From Caenimonas aquaedulcis (GTDB lineage Bacteria; Pseudomonadota; Gammaproteobacteria; Burkholderiales; Burkholderiaceae_C): DNA of 64,000 nucleotides. Of this stretch, positions 28,076 through 35,679 are shown piece by piece (positions within the stretch are counted from its first letter, which is position 1; each line of letters opens with the position of its first letter). A program made the position numbers and the translations under genes. The notes under the pieces were generated by a model. That model was not told the DNA's origin and did not search any database. It saw nothing but the letters and a program-made list of their open reading frames with translations. The DNA lies in NCBI RefSeq assembly GCF_015831345.1, contig NZ_JADWYS010000001.1, forward strand, positions 4,368,618 to 4,432,617. The letters run 5' to 3'.

Positions 28076-28199
28076 GCTCTTTCCTTGTGGTGCGTCAGAG
28101 CAGCAATTGGTGCGATGATGCGCACGTGCAACCCGGGCTTTGTTCCCGCAGGAACAAAGGCGCCGAATTCCGGCGTGAAGGTTCCCCGAGGAACATTCG
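28056..28199 (-). repeat. duplicated leader element, copy 2
   Basis: Second copy of the element at 27052-27194, between the divergent secreted-protein gene and the Crp-type regulator. The hairpin TTTGTTCC-CGCA-GGAACAAA is kept unchanged, and the second hairpin (GAAGGTTCC-CCGA-GGAACATTC) is kept with base changes on its left arm. The conserved core runs through CCGAATTCCGGCGTGAA. The same ribosome site and ATG-TTC end are present. Confidence 0.75.
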
Positions 28200-28215
28200 C
28201 CAAGCGAAGGGCGCC

Positions 28216-28929
28216 ATGCCTGCCACCCGACCGGAATTCGCGCGGATCCGTCTTGCCTTCGGCAAGAGCGCGTATTTCCGCGCATTGCCCCCGGCGACGC
28301 TGGACACGCTGGCGGCCGCGTCGACCCTGGTCCATTGCCCCGACGGTCCCCTGCATGGCCCCAACGAAGCGGCGCAGACGTTCTGGCTCGTGCTCGAGGG
28401 CAGCGTCATCGTGTCCTGGCCCTCCGCCGCCGAAAGCGTGCCCGTCGCCGCGATCGGCGTGGGCAGCTTCTATTGCGCATCGTCCCTCGTCGAAGGCGGC
28501 ATGACGGTGACCGAGGCGCGCGCCGAGCGCCATACGGTCTGCGCCACGATGCCCTCCGAACGATTCCGCGCGATCGCGCGTGCCGACCCGGCAGTGGCTG
28601 CGCTCGTGCCGAAGCTGCTGCTCCAGCGTTTCGAGGCGGCGCTGTCCTTCGCGGCGGATGCCGTGTCCGCGAAACTGCCGCAGCGCCTGGCACGGCGGCT
28701 CCTTGCGCATGGGCTTGCGGTCGGCCAGGACCTGGGCAGCACCGATGTCGAGCTGCGCATTTCGCAAACCGATCTCGCGCGCATGCTCGGCGCGAGCCGG
28801 TCGAAGGTGAACGAGGCGTTGCGGCGCCTGCAGGAAGTGGGCTTGATCCGCATCGGCTACGGGCGCATCGTGCTGGTGCAATGCAGGGGCCTGTCGGAGA
28901 TCGCGGGAGGGTGGGTCCCGAAGCTCTGA
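28216..28929 (+). CDS. Crp/Fnr-family transcriptional regulator
   Basis: Regulator of 237 residues with a cyclic-nucleotide-binding-like beta-barrel (about 20-135) and a C-terminal winged helix-turn-helix (about 160-225; LRISQTDLARMLGASRSKVN). The barrel lacks a clear cAMP phosphate-binding signature, and no N-terminal Fnr cysteine set is visible, so the signal is unknown. ATG 28216 was chosen as the first Met that begins the domain; the open frame upstream runs through the duplicated leader. Its divergent position makes control of the secreted-protein gene possible. Confidence 0.82.
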   Translation: MPATRPEFARIRLAFGKSAYFRALPPATLDTLAAASTLVHCPDGPLHGPNEAAQTFWLVLEGSVIVSWPSAAESVPVAAIGVGSFYCASSLVEGGMTVTEARAERHTVCATMPSERFRAIARADPAVAALVPKLLLQRFEAALSFAADAVSAKLPQRLARRLLAHGLAVGQDLGSTDVELRISQTDLARMLGASRSKVNEALRRLQEVGLIRIGYGRIVLVQCRGLSEIAGGWVPKL

Positions 28930-28937
28930 TCCCGCTA

Positions 28938-28957
28938 TACTGTTGTTTTGTACAGTA
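28938..28957 (+). promoter_or_regulatory. LexA-type SOS box overlapping a -10 element
   Basis: TACTGT-TGTTTTGT-ACAGTA is a perfect match to the CTGT-N8-ACAG SOS box with the extra TA/TA flanks of the classical consensus. It overlaps TATACT (28936-28941), a five-of-six -10 hexamer. It lies 14 bases before the GTG start of an unknown gene, a typical position for LexA repression. Confidence 0.65.
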
Positions 28958-28971
28958 TCGCAGGACCGCCC

Positions 28972-29322
28972 GTGTTCGTAGAAGTTCGTGTCCTCTACCG
29001 CGAGGGAATCGCCGTCCGCGACGTGCGCCCCGTGGTGGGCCAGATATTTTCCGACCGCCACAAGGGCGTGCAGGTGTTGTACCTGCGCGCCGTGGACTGG
29101 GTGCACCACGAATCCACGCCGTCGGAGCCGCTGTCCATCCTCTGGCATCCGGTCTGCGTGGTGGTGAACTACAGCTCGATGTGCTTTCGCGGCGTGGAGG
29201 CCGTGCAGAAGGGGCCGGCACGTCGCTGGACCACGCAGAAGTGGCTGTGCGACGTGCTGGATGCGCAGCGCGCGAAGGCGCGGCTGGCGCAGCAGCAGCA
29301 GGAAAGCCCGCGAGTCAACTGA
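28972..29322 (+). CDS. hypothetical protein behind an SOS box, 116 aa
   Basis: Protein of 116 residues starting with GTG at 28972, six bases after AGGA (VFVEVRVLYREGIAVRDVRP). It is alpha/beta with many aromatic residues (AVDWVHHES, ILWHPVCVVVNYSS) and a basic helical tail (RWTTQKWLCDVLDAQRAKAR). I recognise no family. An in-frame TTG at 28948 lies inside the SOS box and is unlikely to be used. The promoter arrangement suggests induction by DNA damage. No neighbour has an evident repair role. Confidence 0.55.
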   Translation: MFVEVRVLYREGIAVRDVRPVVGQIFSDRHKGVQVLYLRAVDWVHHESTPSEPLSILWHPVCVVVNYSSMCFRGVEAVQKGPARRWTTQKWLCDVLDAQRAKARLAQQQQESPRVN

Positions 29323-29337
29323 GCTTTCCGCAGGCCA

Positions 29338-29577
29338 TCACTGCATGCGTTGCAACCCGCCCGCGGGCAACCCCAGTTTCGTGCGCAACGAGTTCTCGTA
29401 TTCCCAGTCGGCGGCACAGTCGGCGTTGCAGAACAGCCTGTCCTGCTCCGTCACCTGCTCCTCGCAGTAGTGGCAGCTGCCGATCGGCCGCAGGCGCCCG
29501 GCGCGGCTGCGTTGCGCGGCCAGGGCTTGTGCGAAGTGGCGTTGTTCGGCGTCGAACGCGAGATCTGCTTCGTCCAT
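29338..29577 (-). CDS. small zinc-ribbon-like protein, 79 aa
   Basis: Short protein starting MDEADLAFDAEQRHFAQALA. It ends with a four-Cys set, CHYCEEQV and LFCNADCAADWEYE, which resembles the zinc-binding end of DksA/TraR-like and other small zinc-ribbon proteins; the N-terminal helix also fits. CAAGGAGC gives a strong ribosome site. It lies directly downstream of a 58-residue basic ORF in the same direction. DNA, RNA polymerase or protein binding is likely but not demonstrable. Confidence 0.68.
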   Translation of the reverse strand: MDEADLAFDAEQRHFAQALAAQRSRAGRLRPIGSCHYCEEQVTEQDRLFCNADCAADWEYENSLRTKLGLPAGGLQRMQ

Positions 29578-29596
29578 GGGGCTGCTCCTTGAAGTA

Positions 29597-29773
29597 TCAG
29601 GCTGAGGGCCGGCCGGATGCGCGCGGGGTGGGCACGCCGGCTTTCGAATACGGGCTGGCCCACCGCGTGGCCAGGATGCGGGCAGTGCGCTCCGCCGCCG
29701 TCATGGGCCGCTTCTCGCGGGCCTGGGGCCTGGATTCGCTGCCGGCCGATGGATGCTGGTCGCTGCTTCGCAC
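29597..29773 (-). CDS. small basic hypothetical protein, 58 aa
   Basis: A GTG-initiated ORF (VRSSDQHPSAGSESRPQARE, then KRPMTAAERTARILATRWAS) of 58 residues with the ribosome site ACAGGAGAT seven bases upstream. The front is disordered and polar; the middle is a basic amphipathic helix. It ends 19 bases before the zinc-ribbon gene, suggesting one transcript. No family recognised. The strong ribosome site and gene order support it more than composition does. Confidence 0.45.
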   Translation of the reverse strand: MRSSDQHPSAGSESRPQAREKRPMTAAERTARILATRWASPYSKAGVPTPRASGRPSA

Positions 29774-29836
29774 TGCAATCTCCTGTAGGGGTTGGACAGG
29801 GCGATATTCAGCCTGCGGTACTGGCTCGGCTGTAAG

Positions 29837-29969
29837 CGAACGCCTATCGCGTTCGTAGTGGCGCGGATCGATCCCGCGTCGGTTTTTGGCGCCGCCGAGC
29901 TTCGGGACGTGTATCGGTTCTTACAACGGCGTCACCGTTGTAAACGGAGCATTTCTTCGATCATCGAAG
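29837..29969 (+). promoter_or_regulatory. leader with three perfect inverted repeats before the RTX-type gene
   Basis: Within 133 bases are CGAACGC-CTATC-GCGTTCG (29837-29855), TTACAACGG-CGTCA-CCGTTGTAA (29921-29943) and CTTCGAT-C-ATCGAAG (29955-29969). The middle one is the best operator candidate; the last lies 22 bases before the ATG at 29992, close to the ribosome site AAGGAGG. The rest of the 29774-29991 gap shows no gene. Confidence 0.5.
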
Positions 29970-29991
29970 CAGTCGTCACAAGGAGGCACCC

Positions 29992-31902
29992 ATGGCCACC
30001 ACACCCGCATCGGAATTTCGCGTCAACAGCAACACCCCGTTTTCGCAACAACTGCCCGTCACGACCACGCTGGCGGACGGATCCGTCGTCGTCGCCTGGG
30101 TCGACAACGGTGTCGGCGGCGTGGGCACGGTGCGCTTCCAGCACTTCGACGCGCAGGGCGGGCTCATCGGGGCCGAGACGCAGGTGGGGCAGGGCTTGTA
30201 CATGTTCCAGGCGCCCTCCATCGCGCGCTTGGCAGACGGAGGCTTCGTGGTCGTGTGGGACGAGAGCGACAAGTTGCACGTGCAGCGTTACTCGGCTGCC
30301 GGCACCCCGGTCGGAGGCGACACGCCGATCGTGGCGCCCGACTCGACCAGTTTCCGTGTCGACGGCCAATCGGTGGCGGGCCTGGGCGATGGCGGGTGGA
30401 TCGTGGTGTGGCAGACCTCGACCTACCCTGCCTTCCACGAAACCGCGATGAGCCAGCGCTACGACGCGAACGGCGCGGCCATCGGCGAGCCGGCGATCAT
30501 CCAGTCGGTCGACAACGTGAACATCGGCAGCGTGTCGGTGACGGCGCTGTTGTCCGGCGGTTGGGTGGAGACCTGGGTCTCGGAAGGACAGATCGTCCAG
30601 CGCCGCTTCGATGCCGGCGGCCAGATGCCCAACGGCGGCACGCCGCAAGTGGTGAGCGCCTCGGGTGGCGACGCGCCGCACGTCGCGGCGCTGGCCGATG
30701 GCGGCTGGGTCGTGCTCTATCCGAGCGATTACCAGTCGCTCGCCGTGCAGCGCTATGACAGCACCGGGCACGCGGTGGGCGGCGCCGTCGCAGTCACGGG
30801 CGCCGCCACGATCCCGTACGGCCTGGGCGCGACGATCGCGGGCCTGTCCAACGGCGGCTGGGTGGTCGCCTGGGAAACGACCCCCAACCCGCCCGGCAAC
30901 GCCGACACCTTCGACATCCACGCCCAGCGCTACGACGCGACGGGTGCGAAGGCGGGCGGCGAGATCCTGGTGAACACCGAACAGCACTTCGGCCAGTACC
31001 AGCCCTCGGTGACGGCGCTGAAGGACGGCGGCTTCCTCGTCGGCTGGACCTCGGCGATGCAGGACGGCATCGACGGCGGCGTGTACGCGGCGCGCTTCGA
31101 CGCGAACGGCGTCCCGCAGTCGAACACCGGATGGCTGCAAGGCGATGCGTCGAACGACACGATCCAGTGGGACGGCGCGCAGGATGCGCGGCTCATGGGC
31201 TACGCCGGCAACGACACGCTCGCCGGCGGCACCGGCAACGATGTTCTCGATGGCGGCACGGGCAACGACGTGCTTCGCATCGGCAGCGGCCACGACAACC
31301 TCAATGGTGGCGCCGACGTGGACACGGCGCTCTTCGCCGGCAGCACCGCCGGCATCGCGAGCGCGGCACGCGGCCTCGGCAATGCGTTCCATGTGACGAC
31401 AGCCGACGGGACCTTCGATCTCTCCAACGTCGAACGCGCGCAGTTCAGCAACGGCCTCTACGCCGTGGACACACAGGCGCAGTACAACTTCCTGCCCGGC
31501 ACCGGCGGCAACGCCTGGTGGGCGGCTTCGTTCTGGCACTTGGGCTTCGGCGCACTTCCGAACGAGCAGGACCTGAGCCGCTGGACCGCGAAGATCGACC
31601 AGTTGGGCAGCGACCACGTCGCGCTGGCGCAGGCGATGCTCGATACCTATGCGCCGGGTATCTCGAGCGAAGCGCTGATCACCCACATTTTCCAGGCGCA
31701 GGCGCACCGCGACCCCACCGACGCGGAGATGCAGCAGTGGGCGCGTTACGTCGCGCCGAGTCCGCCGCCTTCGGGCGGCTCGCAGCCGTGGTTCGACACG
31801 CAGGCGGGATTCGTCGCCTATGTTGCCCAGCTCGAATTCCACACCGCCGCGATGGTGGGCTTCACCGGTACGGTGCAGCCGCTGGACCCGAGCTACTTCT
31901 GA
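29992..31902 (+). CDS. RTX-type calcium-binding exported protein with C-terminal DUF4214-like domain
   Basis: Protein of 636 residues with no signal peptide. Residues about 15-380 are repeated beta-propeller-like units of about 50 residues, each with a (L/A)xDGGWVVxW-type strand (for example LADGGFVVVWDE and LSNGGWVVAWET). Residues about 403-445 carry RTX nonapeptides (GNDTLAGGTGNDVLDGGTGN), which bind calcium after secretion. The C-terminus resembles DUF4214 (FQAQAHRDPTDAEMQQWARY). Export by a type I system is expected, but no such genes are in the window. ATG 29992 follows AAGGAGG. Confidence 0.82.
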   Translation: MATTPASEFRVNSNTPFSQQLPVTTTLADGSVVVAWVDNGVGGVGTVRFQHFDAQGGLIGAETQVGQGLYMFQAPSIARLADGGFVVVWDESDKLHVQRYSAAGTPVGGDTPIVAPDSTSFRVDGQSVAGLGDGGWIVVWQTSTYPAFHETAMSQRYDANGAAIGEPAIIQSVDNVNIGSVSVTALLSGGWVETWVSEGQIVQRRFDAGGQMPNGGTPQVVSASGGDAPHVAALADGGWVVLYPSDYQSLAVQRYDSTGHAVGGAVAVTGAATIPYGLGATIAGLSNGGWVVAWETTPNPPGNADTFDIHAQRYDATGAKAGGEILVNTEQHFGQYQPSVTALKDGGFLVGWTSAMQDGIDGGVYAARFDANGVPQSNTGWLQGDASNDTIQWDGAQDARLMGYAGNDTLAGGTGNDVLDGGTGNDVLRIGSGHDNLNGGADVDTALFAGSTAGIASAARGLGNAFHVTTADGTFDLSNVERAQFSNGLYAVDTQAQYNFLPGTGGNAWWAASFWHLGFGALPNEQDLSRWTAKIDQLGSDHVALAQAMLDTYAPGISSEALITHIFQAQAHRDPTDAEMQQWARYVAPSPPPSGGSQPWFDTQAGFVAYVAQLEFHTAAMVGFTGTVQPLDPSYF

Positions 31903-31961
31903 CAGCGGGATGCTGCACGCGGCTATCGCACAAGCCCGCTACACACATCCGGCCCGGCCGC

Positions 31962-32411
31962 TCACGCCTTGGCCCGCGGCTTCATACGGAAGCTCACGCC
32001 CATGCGATTGATGGCATTCATTGCGGCGATGGTGAGGGTCAGATCGACCAAGTCCTTTTCGCCGAACATTGCCAAGGCGGCTGCATAGGCCTCATCGGAG
32101 GCGTGGGTCTCGCTCACGCGTGTCACCTCCTCGGACCACGCCAGTGCGGCGCGCTCCTGTTCGGAGAAGAGGTATTGCGCCTCGTGCCAGACCGGAACAA
32201 GCACCACTTTCTCGATCGACATGCCTTCAGCCAGCAGGTCGCGGGTGTGGATGTCTATGCAATGCGCGCAGCCGTTGATCTGCGAGACCCGCAGGAAGAC
32301 CAGGTGGGTCAGCAAGCCCGGAAGGCCGGTGCTTTGAGTGACGAAATGGTGCAGCACCCCGACAGCCTTGGCGCCCTCGGGAGATGCCTGGAACCAGACA
32401 GCACGATTCAT
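31962..32411 (-). CDS. carboxymuconolactone decarboxylase/AhpD-like protein (ECF41 target)
   Basis: Small helical protein of 149 residues of the carboxymuconolactone decarboxylase-like family, which includes AhpD-type disulfide reductases. The redox-type motif is Cys48 and Cys51 in NGCAHCIDIH, with His55. This is the usual partner of ECF41 sigma factors, whose gene lies just upstream in the same direction. A TGTCACA-N16-CGTC promoter in the gap (32472-32498) supports direct control by that sigma factor. The physiological substrate is unknown. Confidence 0.85.
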   Translation of the reverse strand: MNRAVWFQASPEGAKAVGVLHHFVTQSTGLPGLLTHLVFLRVSQINGCAHCIDIHTRDLLAEGMSIEKVVLVPVWHEAQYLFSEQERAALAWSEEVTRVSETHASDEAYAAALAMFGEKDLVDLTLTIAAMNAINRMGVSFRMKPRAKA

Positions 32412-32471
32412 GGAACGGTTTCCTCAGATGTGAATGATGGGCGGAGGCCGAATCCGACCTCTCACCCACAA

Positions 32472-32498
32472 GACGTTTGACTTGAAGGCGCTGTGACA
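32472..32498 (-). promoter_or_regulatory. ECF41-type promoter of the carboxymuconolactone decarboxylase-like gene
   Basis: On the minus strand TGTCACA (32498-32492), 16 bases, then CGTC (32475-32472). This is an exact match, with correct spacing, to the published promoter pattern of ECF41 sigma factors. The start codon lies about 60 bases downstream, leaving a normal leader. Confidence 0.75.
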
Positions 32499-32568
32499 CA
32501 TTCCGGAGGAATACTTTCGTCGCCAGTCATCCTGCGCTAGTCGCGTTGGCTGACATCCGGTCGGTAAT

Positions 32569-33492
32569 TCAGAGAGGTTCGCCTCGCAGCAGCAGATGAC
32601 CCTGACGTTTGATGCCCGCCAGCTTGGCGGGATTGCGCTGTATCCGCACCTGCGAGATGCGACCCCTGTCGAATTCGAATGCCTGCACGGACTCCAGCTC
32701 CCCTTCCAAGTAACGCAAGAGCGCCCACTCGCCGTTCAACAAGGCGAGTTCGAGCCGCATGCCGCCGCCATGTCGCAGGTGGTGCGCGTAGTAAAGCTGG
32801 GCAATCCGCTGTGCTCCGCTCAAAGTGGAGCGAAGGCTTGGACCGCCGCCGCCGAAGTCGCCCACCAGCGCGGCCTCGTCGTCCAGAAGCGCGCGAACCC
32901 CAGCCAAGTCGCCTCGCGTGATCGCCTGGACCAGGCGGCGAAGCTGCTCGTACTGCTCTTGGGGCGGGGTTCGTACCTGGTGCCTCTTCGTGCCGCGTGC
33001 CTTGGCGACGCTTTGCTTTGCGCGGTGCACCGTCTGCCGGGCAGCCGCCTCACTCTTCCCGATGGCCACGGCGATCTGCTCATAGTCGACTTCGAAGACC
33101 TCTCTGAGCAGGAATGCTGCGCGTGCTTCCGGCGTCAGGCAATCGAGCAGTACGAGGAAGGCGATGGACACGTCATCGGCGAGCTCGCGAATTTGCTCCG
33201 GCGAGGCCGGTCCTTCCTCGATGAAGGGCTCCGGGAGCCAGGTGCCCGGATAGGCCGCCCGCCGCAGTTTGGCTGAGCGCAGCCGGTCGATCGCCATGCG
33301 GGTAGTGACCGTGACCAGCCAGGCCTCGGGCACGAGCACGGCGGCACGAGCACTCTCGGCCTCATCGTGCCAACGCAGCCACGCATCCTGCACCAGGTCC
33401 TCGGCCTCCTGCACCGAGCCAAGCATGCGGTAACCGATGGCCATCAACCGTGGGCGCAGGCGTGAGAAAAGTTCTGTAGACGATGAAGACAT
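32569..33492 (-). CDS. ECF41-family RNA polymerase sigma factor (SigJ-like)
   Basis: Sigma factor of 307 residues. Region 2 at about 8-75 (RLMAIGYRMLGSVQEAEDLV), region 4 at about 105-160 (VDYEQIAVAIGKSEAAARQT), and a fused C-terminal SnoaL-like domain that replaces an anti-sigma factor in this group. The signature motifs appear as DFGGGG and NPAKL, variants of the DGGGK and NPDKL motifs of ECF41. ATG 33492 gives the family N-terminus; a frame nine codons longer has no signal. Its target gene and promoter are adjacent. Confidence 0.87.
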   Translation of the reverse strand: MSSSSTELFSRLRPRLMAIGYRMLGSVQEAEDLVQDAWLRWHDEAESARAAVLVPEAWLVTVTTRMAIDRLRSAKLRRAAYPGTWLPEPFIEEGPASPEQIRELADDVSIAFLVLLDCLTPEARAAFLLREVFEVDYEQIAVAIGKSEAAARQTVHRAKQSVAKARGTKRHQVRTPPQEQYEQLRRLVQAITRGDLAGVRALLDDEAALVGDFGGGGPSLRSTLSGAQRIAQLYYAHHLRHGGGMRLELALLNGEWALLRYLEGELESVQAFEFDRGRISQVRIQRNPAKLAGIKRQGHLLLRGEPL

Positions 33493-33840
33493 GCACACTC
33501 CGACATCCCCGCGGGCCATGTCTCAGTGATGCGGGAACGCGGGCAAAGCGAGTGTATGCGCGCGAAGTTCGAGGATGTCCCAGCACTATCGGCGCACGGG
33601 GAGTGCTGTGCGCGCGACACCTCGAACCGCGTCTACTCCTTCAATTTCCCTAAACGAATCGAAAATCGTTTCGGTTGCCGGCGCCGCTGCTGCCGACCAG
33701 AATCGGCTGAACATGAACACCGAACCGAGCATGGACTTGCGGCCTTCACACAAGAGGCGTTGCAATTGCCTGCCGCAGCGCCTGCTGCACGAGAAGCACC
33801 ATGTAGATGAACCGTGCGCGCGCAGGGCGCGACCGATACT
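33493..33840. other. 348-base gap between the sigma factor and the catabolic region
   Basis: I see no convincing gene here; short frames on both strands lack ribosome sites and protein-like composition. An AT-richer pocket near 33640-33672 contains the inverted repeat AAACGA-ATCGAAAA-TCGTTT (33652-33671), the only structured element, and could be a promoter or operator for the operon that starts at 33841. It also marks the left border of the catabolic region. Confidence 0.4.
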
Positions 33841-34836
33841 GTGAAGAAAATCTGCGTGTTCGGCGCCGGTGCAATCGGCGGCCATTTGGCCGCCAAGCTT
33901 GCCCGCGCGGGGCTTGACGTCTCCGTCGTCGCTCGCGGTGCGCACCTCCAGGCCATTCGCGAGAAGGGCCTGCGGTTCACCTCCGACACGGAAGATTTCG
34001 TCACCCATCCGAACGCAACGTCGGACACTCGGGAACTCGGTCCGCAGGACTTGGTCATCACGACGCTCAAAGCTCACGCGCTTCCGGGCGCCGCAGAGCA
34101 GATGGCGCCGCTGCTTGGCCGGGGTACGCCCGTGGTCTTCGCGGTGAACGGCATACCTTGGTGGTACCCCTACCGTGGCGAGCAACCGGCGCTCGGGCCG
34201 GTTGCCTCGCGGCTGGACCCACAGGGAGCACTCTGGAAGACGCTGGGCGCCAATCGCGCGATTGGGTGCGTCATCAGTTCTCCTAACGAGGTCATTGCAC
34301 CGGGGGTCGTGCACAACAACCGGCCCCACAACAGCTTCATTGTCGGGGAGCCGACTGGCCAGATGACGGAACGGCTCACGGCATTGGTGACTGCGCTTCA
34401 GCCCGCGCTGCCCGGCGTTGCCGCCACCACAGACATTCGCACGGCCATGTGGAACAAGTTGATCCTCAACCTCGCAGGCTCCCCCCTTTCCTGCCTAGTG
34501 GACGCTCCCTGGATCGAATTCACCGGCAATCCGGGGATGGTCCGAATCTTCACGGCACTGGTCAATGAAGCAACGAGGGTTGCGGCGGCACATGGCGTCG
34601 CGGTGACGACGACTGCAGAGCAGTTGCTCGCCCTGATGCAGCAAGTGCGGCACGTGCCTTCCATGCTGGCCGACTTGCGCGCGAAGCGTCCCCTGGAGAC
34701 GGACGCGATCCTTGGCGCCGTGCAGGACTTGGCGCGTGCAGCGGGGATCGATACGCCAACGCTGGACATCATCGCGGCGCTCCTCGAGCAGCGCGCCCGC
34801 TCTCTCAACACCAATCCCCAGGCAGCAACCTCATGA
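33841..34836 (+). CDS. 2-dehydropantoate 2-reductase (ApbA/PanE)-family protein
   Basis: NADPH-dependent oxidoreductase of 331 residues in the ketopantoate reductase family. The nucleotide-binding loop is CVFGAGAIGGHLAA at the N-terminus, followed by KAHALP and, later, the active-site region TAMWNKLILNLAGSP with the conserved Lys and Asn. GTG 33841 was chosen because it begins the Rossmann fold; ribosome site support is weak. It overlaps the class II aldolase gene by four bases. In this operon it more likely reduces a 2-oxo acid in a degradation route than makes pantothenate. Confidence 0.82.
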   Translation: MKKICVFGAGAIGGHLAAKLARAGLDVSVVARGAHLQAIREKGLRFTSDTEDFVTHPNATSDTRELGPQDLVITTLKAHALPGAAEQMAPLLGRGTPVVFAVNGIPWWYPYRGEQPALGPVASRLDPQGALWKTLGANRAIGCVISSPNEVIAPGVVHNNRPHNSFIVGEPTGQMTERLTALVTALQPALPGVAATTDIRTAMWNKLILNLAGSPLSCLVDAPWIEFTGNPGMVRIFTALVNEATRVAAAHGVAVTTTAEQLLALMQQVRHVPSMLADLRAKRPLETDAILGAVQDLARAAGIDTPTLDIIAALLEQRARSLNTNPQAATS

Positions 34837-35675
34837 ACGCCCTCCAGACCCCTGTTACGTTGGTGGATCCCAGCGGCCTCTCGGCACGCGGAATGGTCGC
34901 GCCCGGTGACGTGCAAGCAACGCCGGTTCGCCAGCGGGTTTCCGAGGCCGAATGGAAGCTGCGCGTCGACCTGGCGGCCTGCTACCGACTCATGGACATG
35001 TTCGGGATGACGGACATGATCTACAACCATATTTCCGCGCGACTGGCTGACGAGCCGGAGCACTTGCTGATCAATGCGTATGGGTTGCATTACAGCGAGA
35101 TTACTGCCTCCAACCTTCACAAGATCAACCACGACGGCGAGATCGTGGAACGTGGCGACACGCACTACGGGATCAATCACGCGGGCTTCGTCATTCATGG
35201 TGCGATTCATGCGTCGCGGCGCGACGTTCAGTGCGTGATCCACACCCACACGCGCGCAGGCATCGCCGTATCAGCGATGGAGGAGGGGCTACTCCCACTG
35301 TCGCTGCATGCCATCCGCTTCACCGGCAATGTCGGCTATCACGATTGCGAGGGCACCGTCGTCGACCTCTCCGAGAGAGAGCGGATCGTCCGCGATCTTG
35401 GCGCGAAGGACTTGCTCGTGCTGCGCAATCACGGCCTGCTGACCTGCGGCGCGTCCATTCCGGAAACCTTCAACACCATGTACATGCTGGAACAGGCGTG
35501 CCGCGTCCAGGTCGATGTCATGGCGGCCGGTGCGCAGGTTCGGCTGGCCAGTCAGGACGCCCAGGCAGCTACCGCCCATCTGTTCAAACCAAGTGTTCGC
35601 AGGCCGTATGGGGTCATGGAGTGGGAAGCGTTGACGCGGCTGCTCGACCGGCAGGACCCCTCATACCGGAGCTGA
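34833..35675 (+). CDS. class II aldolase/adducin-family protein
   Basis: Zinc-dependent aldolase, decarboxylase or dehydratase-type protein of 280 residues. The metal-binding His are in CVIHTHTRAG and in LRNHGLLTCG, with NHISARL near the front, the arrangement of fuculose-phosphate aldolase relatives. It starts within the stop of the reductase gene and ends four bases before the isomerase gene. Members of this group in aromatic pathways act on oxo acids and hydroxy acids; the precise reaction is open. Confidence 0.82.
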   Translation: MNALQTPVTLVDPSGLSARGMVAPGDVQATPVRQRVSEAEWKLRVDLAACYRLMDMFGMTDMIYNHISARLADEPEHLLINAYGLHYSEITASNLHKINHDGEIVERGDTHYGINHAGFVIHGAIHASRRDVQCVIHTHTRAGIAVSAMEEGLLPLSLHAIRFTGNVGYHDCEGTVVDLSERERIVRDLGAKDLLVLRNHGLLTCGASIPETFNTMYMLEQACRVQVDVMAAGAQVRLASQDAQAATAHLFKPSVRRPYGVMEWEALTRLLDRQDPSYRS

Positions 35676-35679
35676 GACG

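Noticed and set aside
27112..28200. Shared peptide FVPAGTKAPNSGV in plus-strand frames of both repeat copies, as if a coding repeat
   Set aside because: The frames have no ribosome sites and end quickly. Conservation includes hairpins and the minus-strand ribosome site, which fits a noncoding leader better.
28335..29858. 507-codon plus-strand frame
   Set aside because: Runs through the Crp-type gene in another frame and across three separate small genes; the composition is Arg/Ala-rich noise.
33575..33844. 89-codon plus-strand frame before the reductase-like gene
   Set aside because: No ribosome site, irregular composition, and the end overlaps the reductase start; treated as intergenic.
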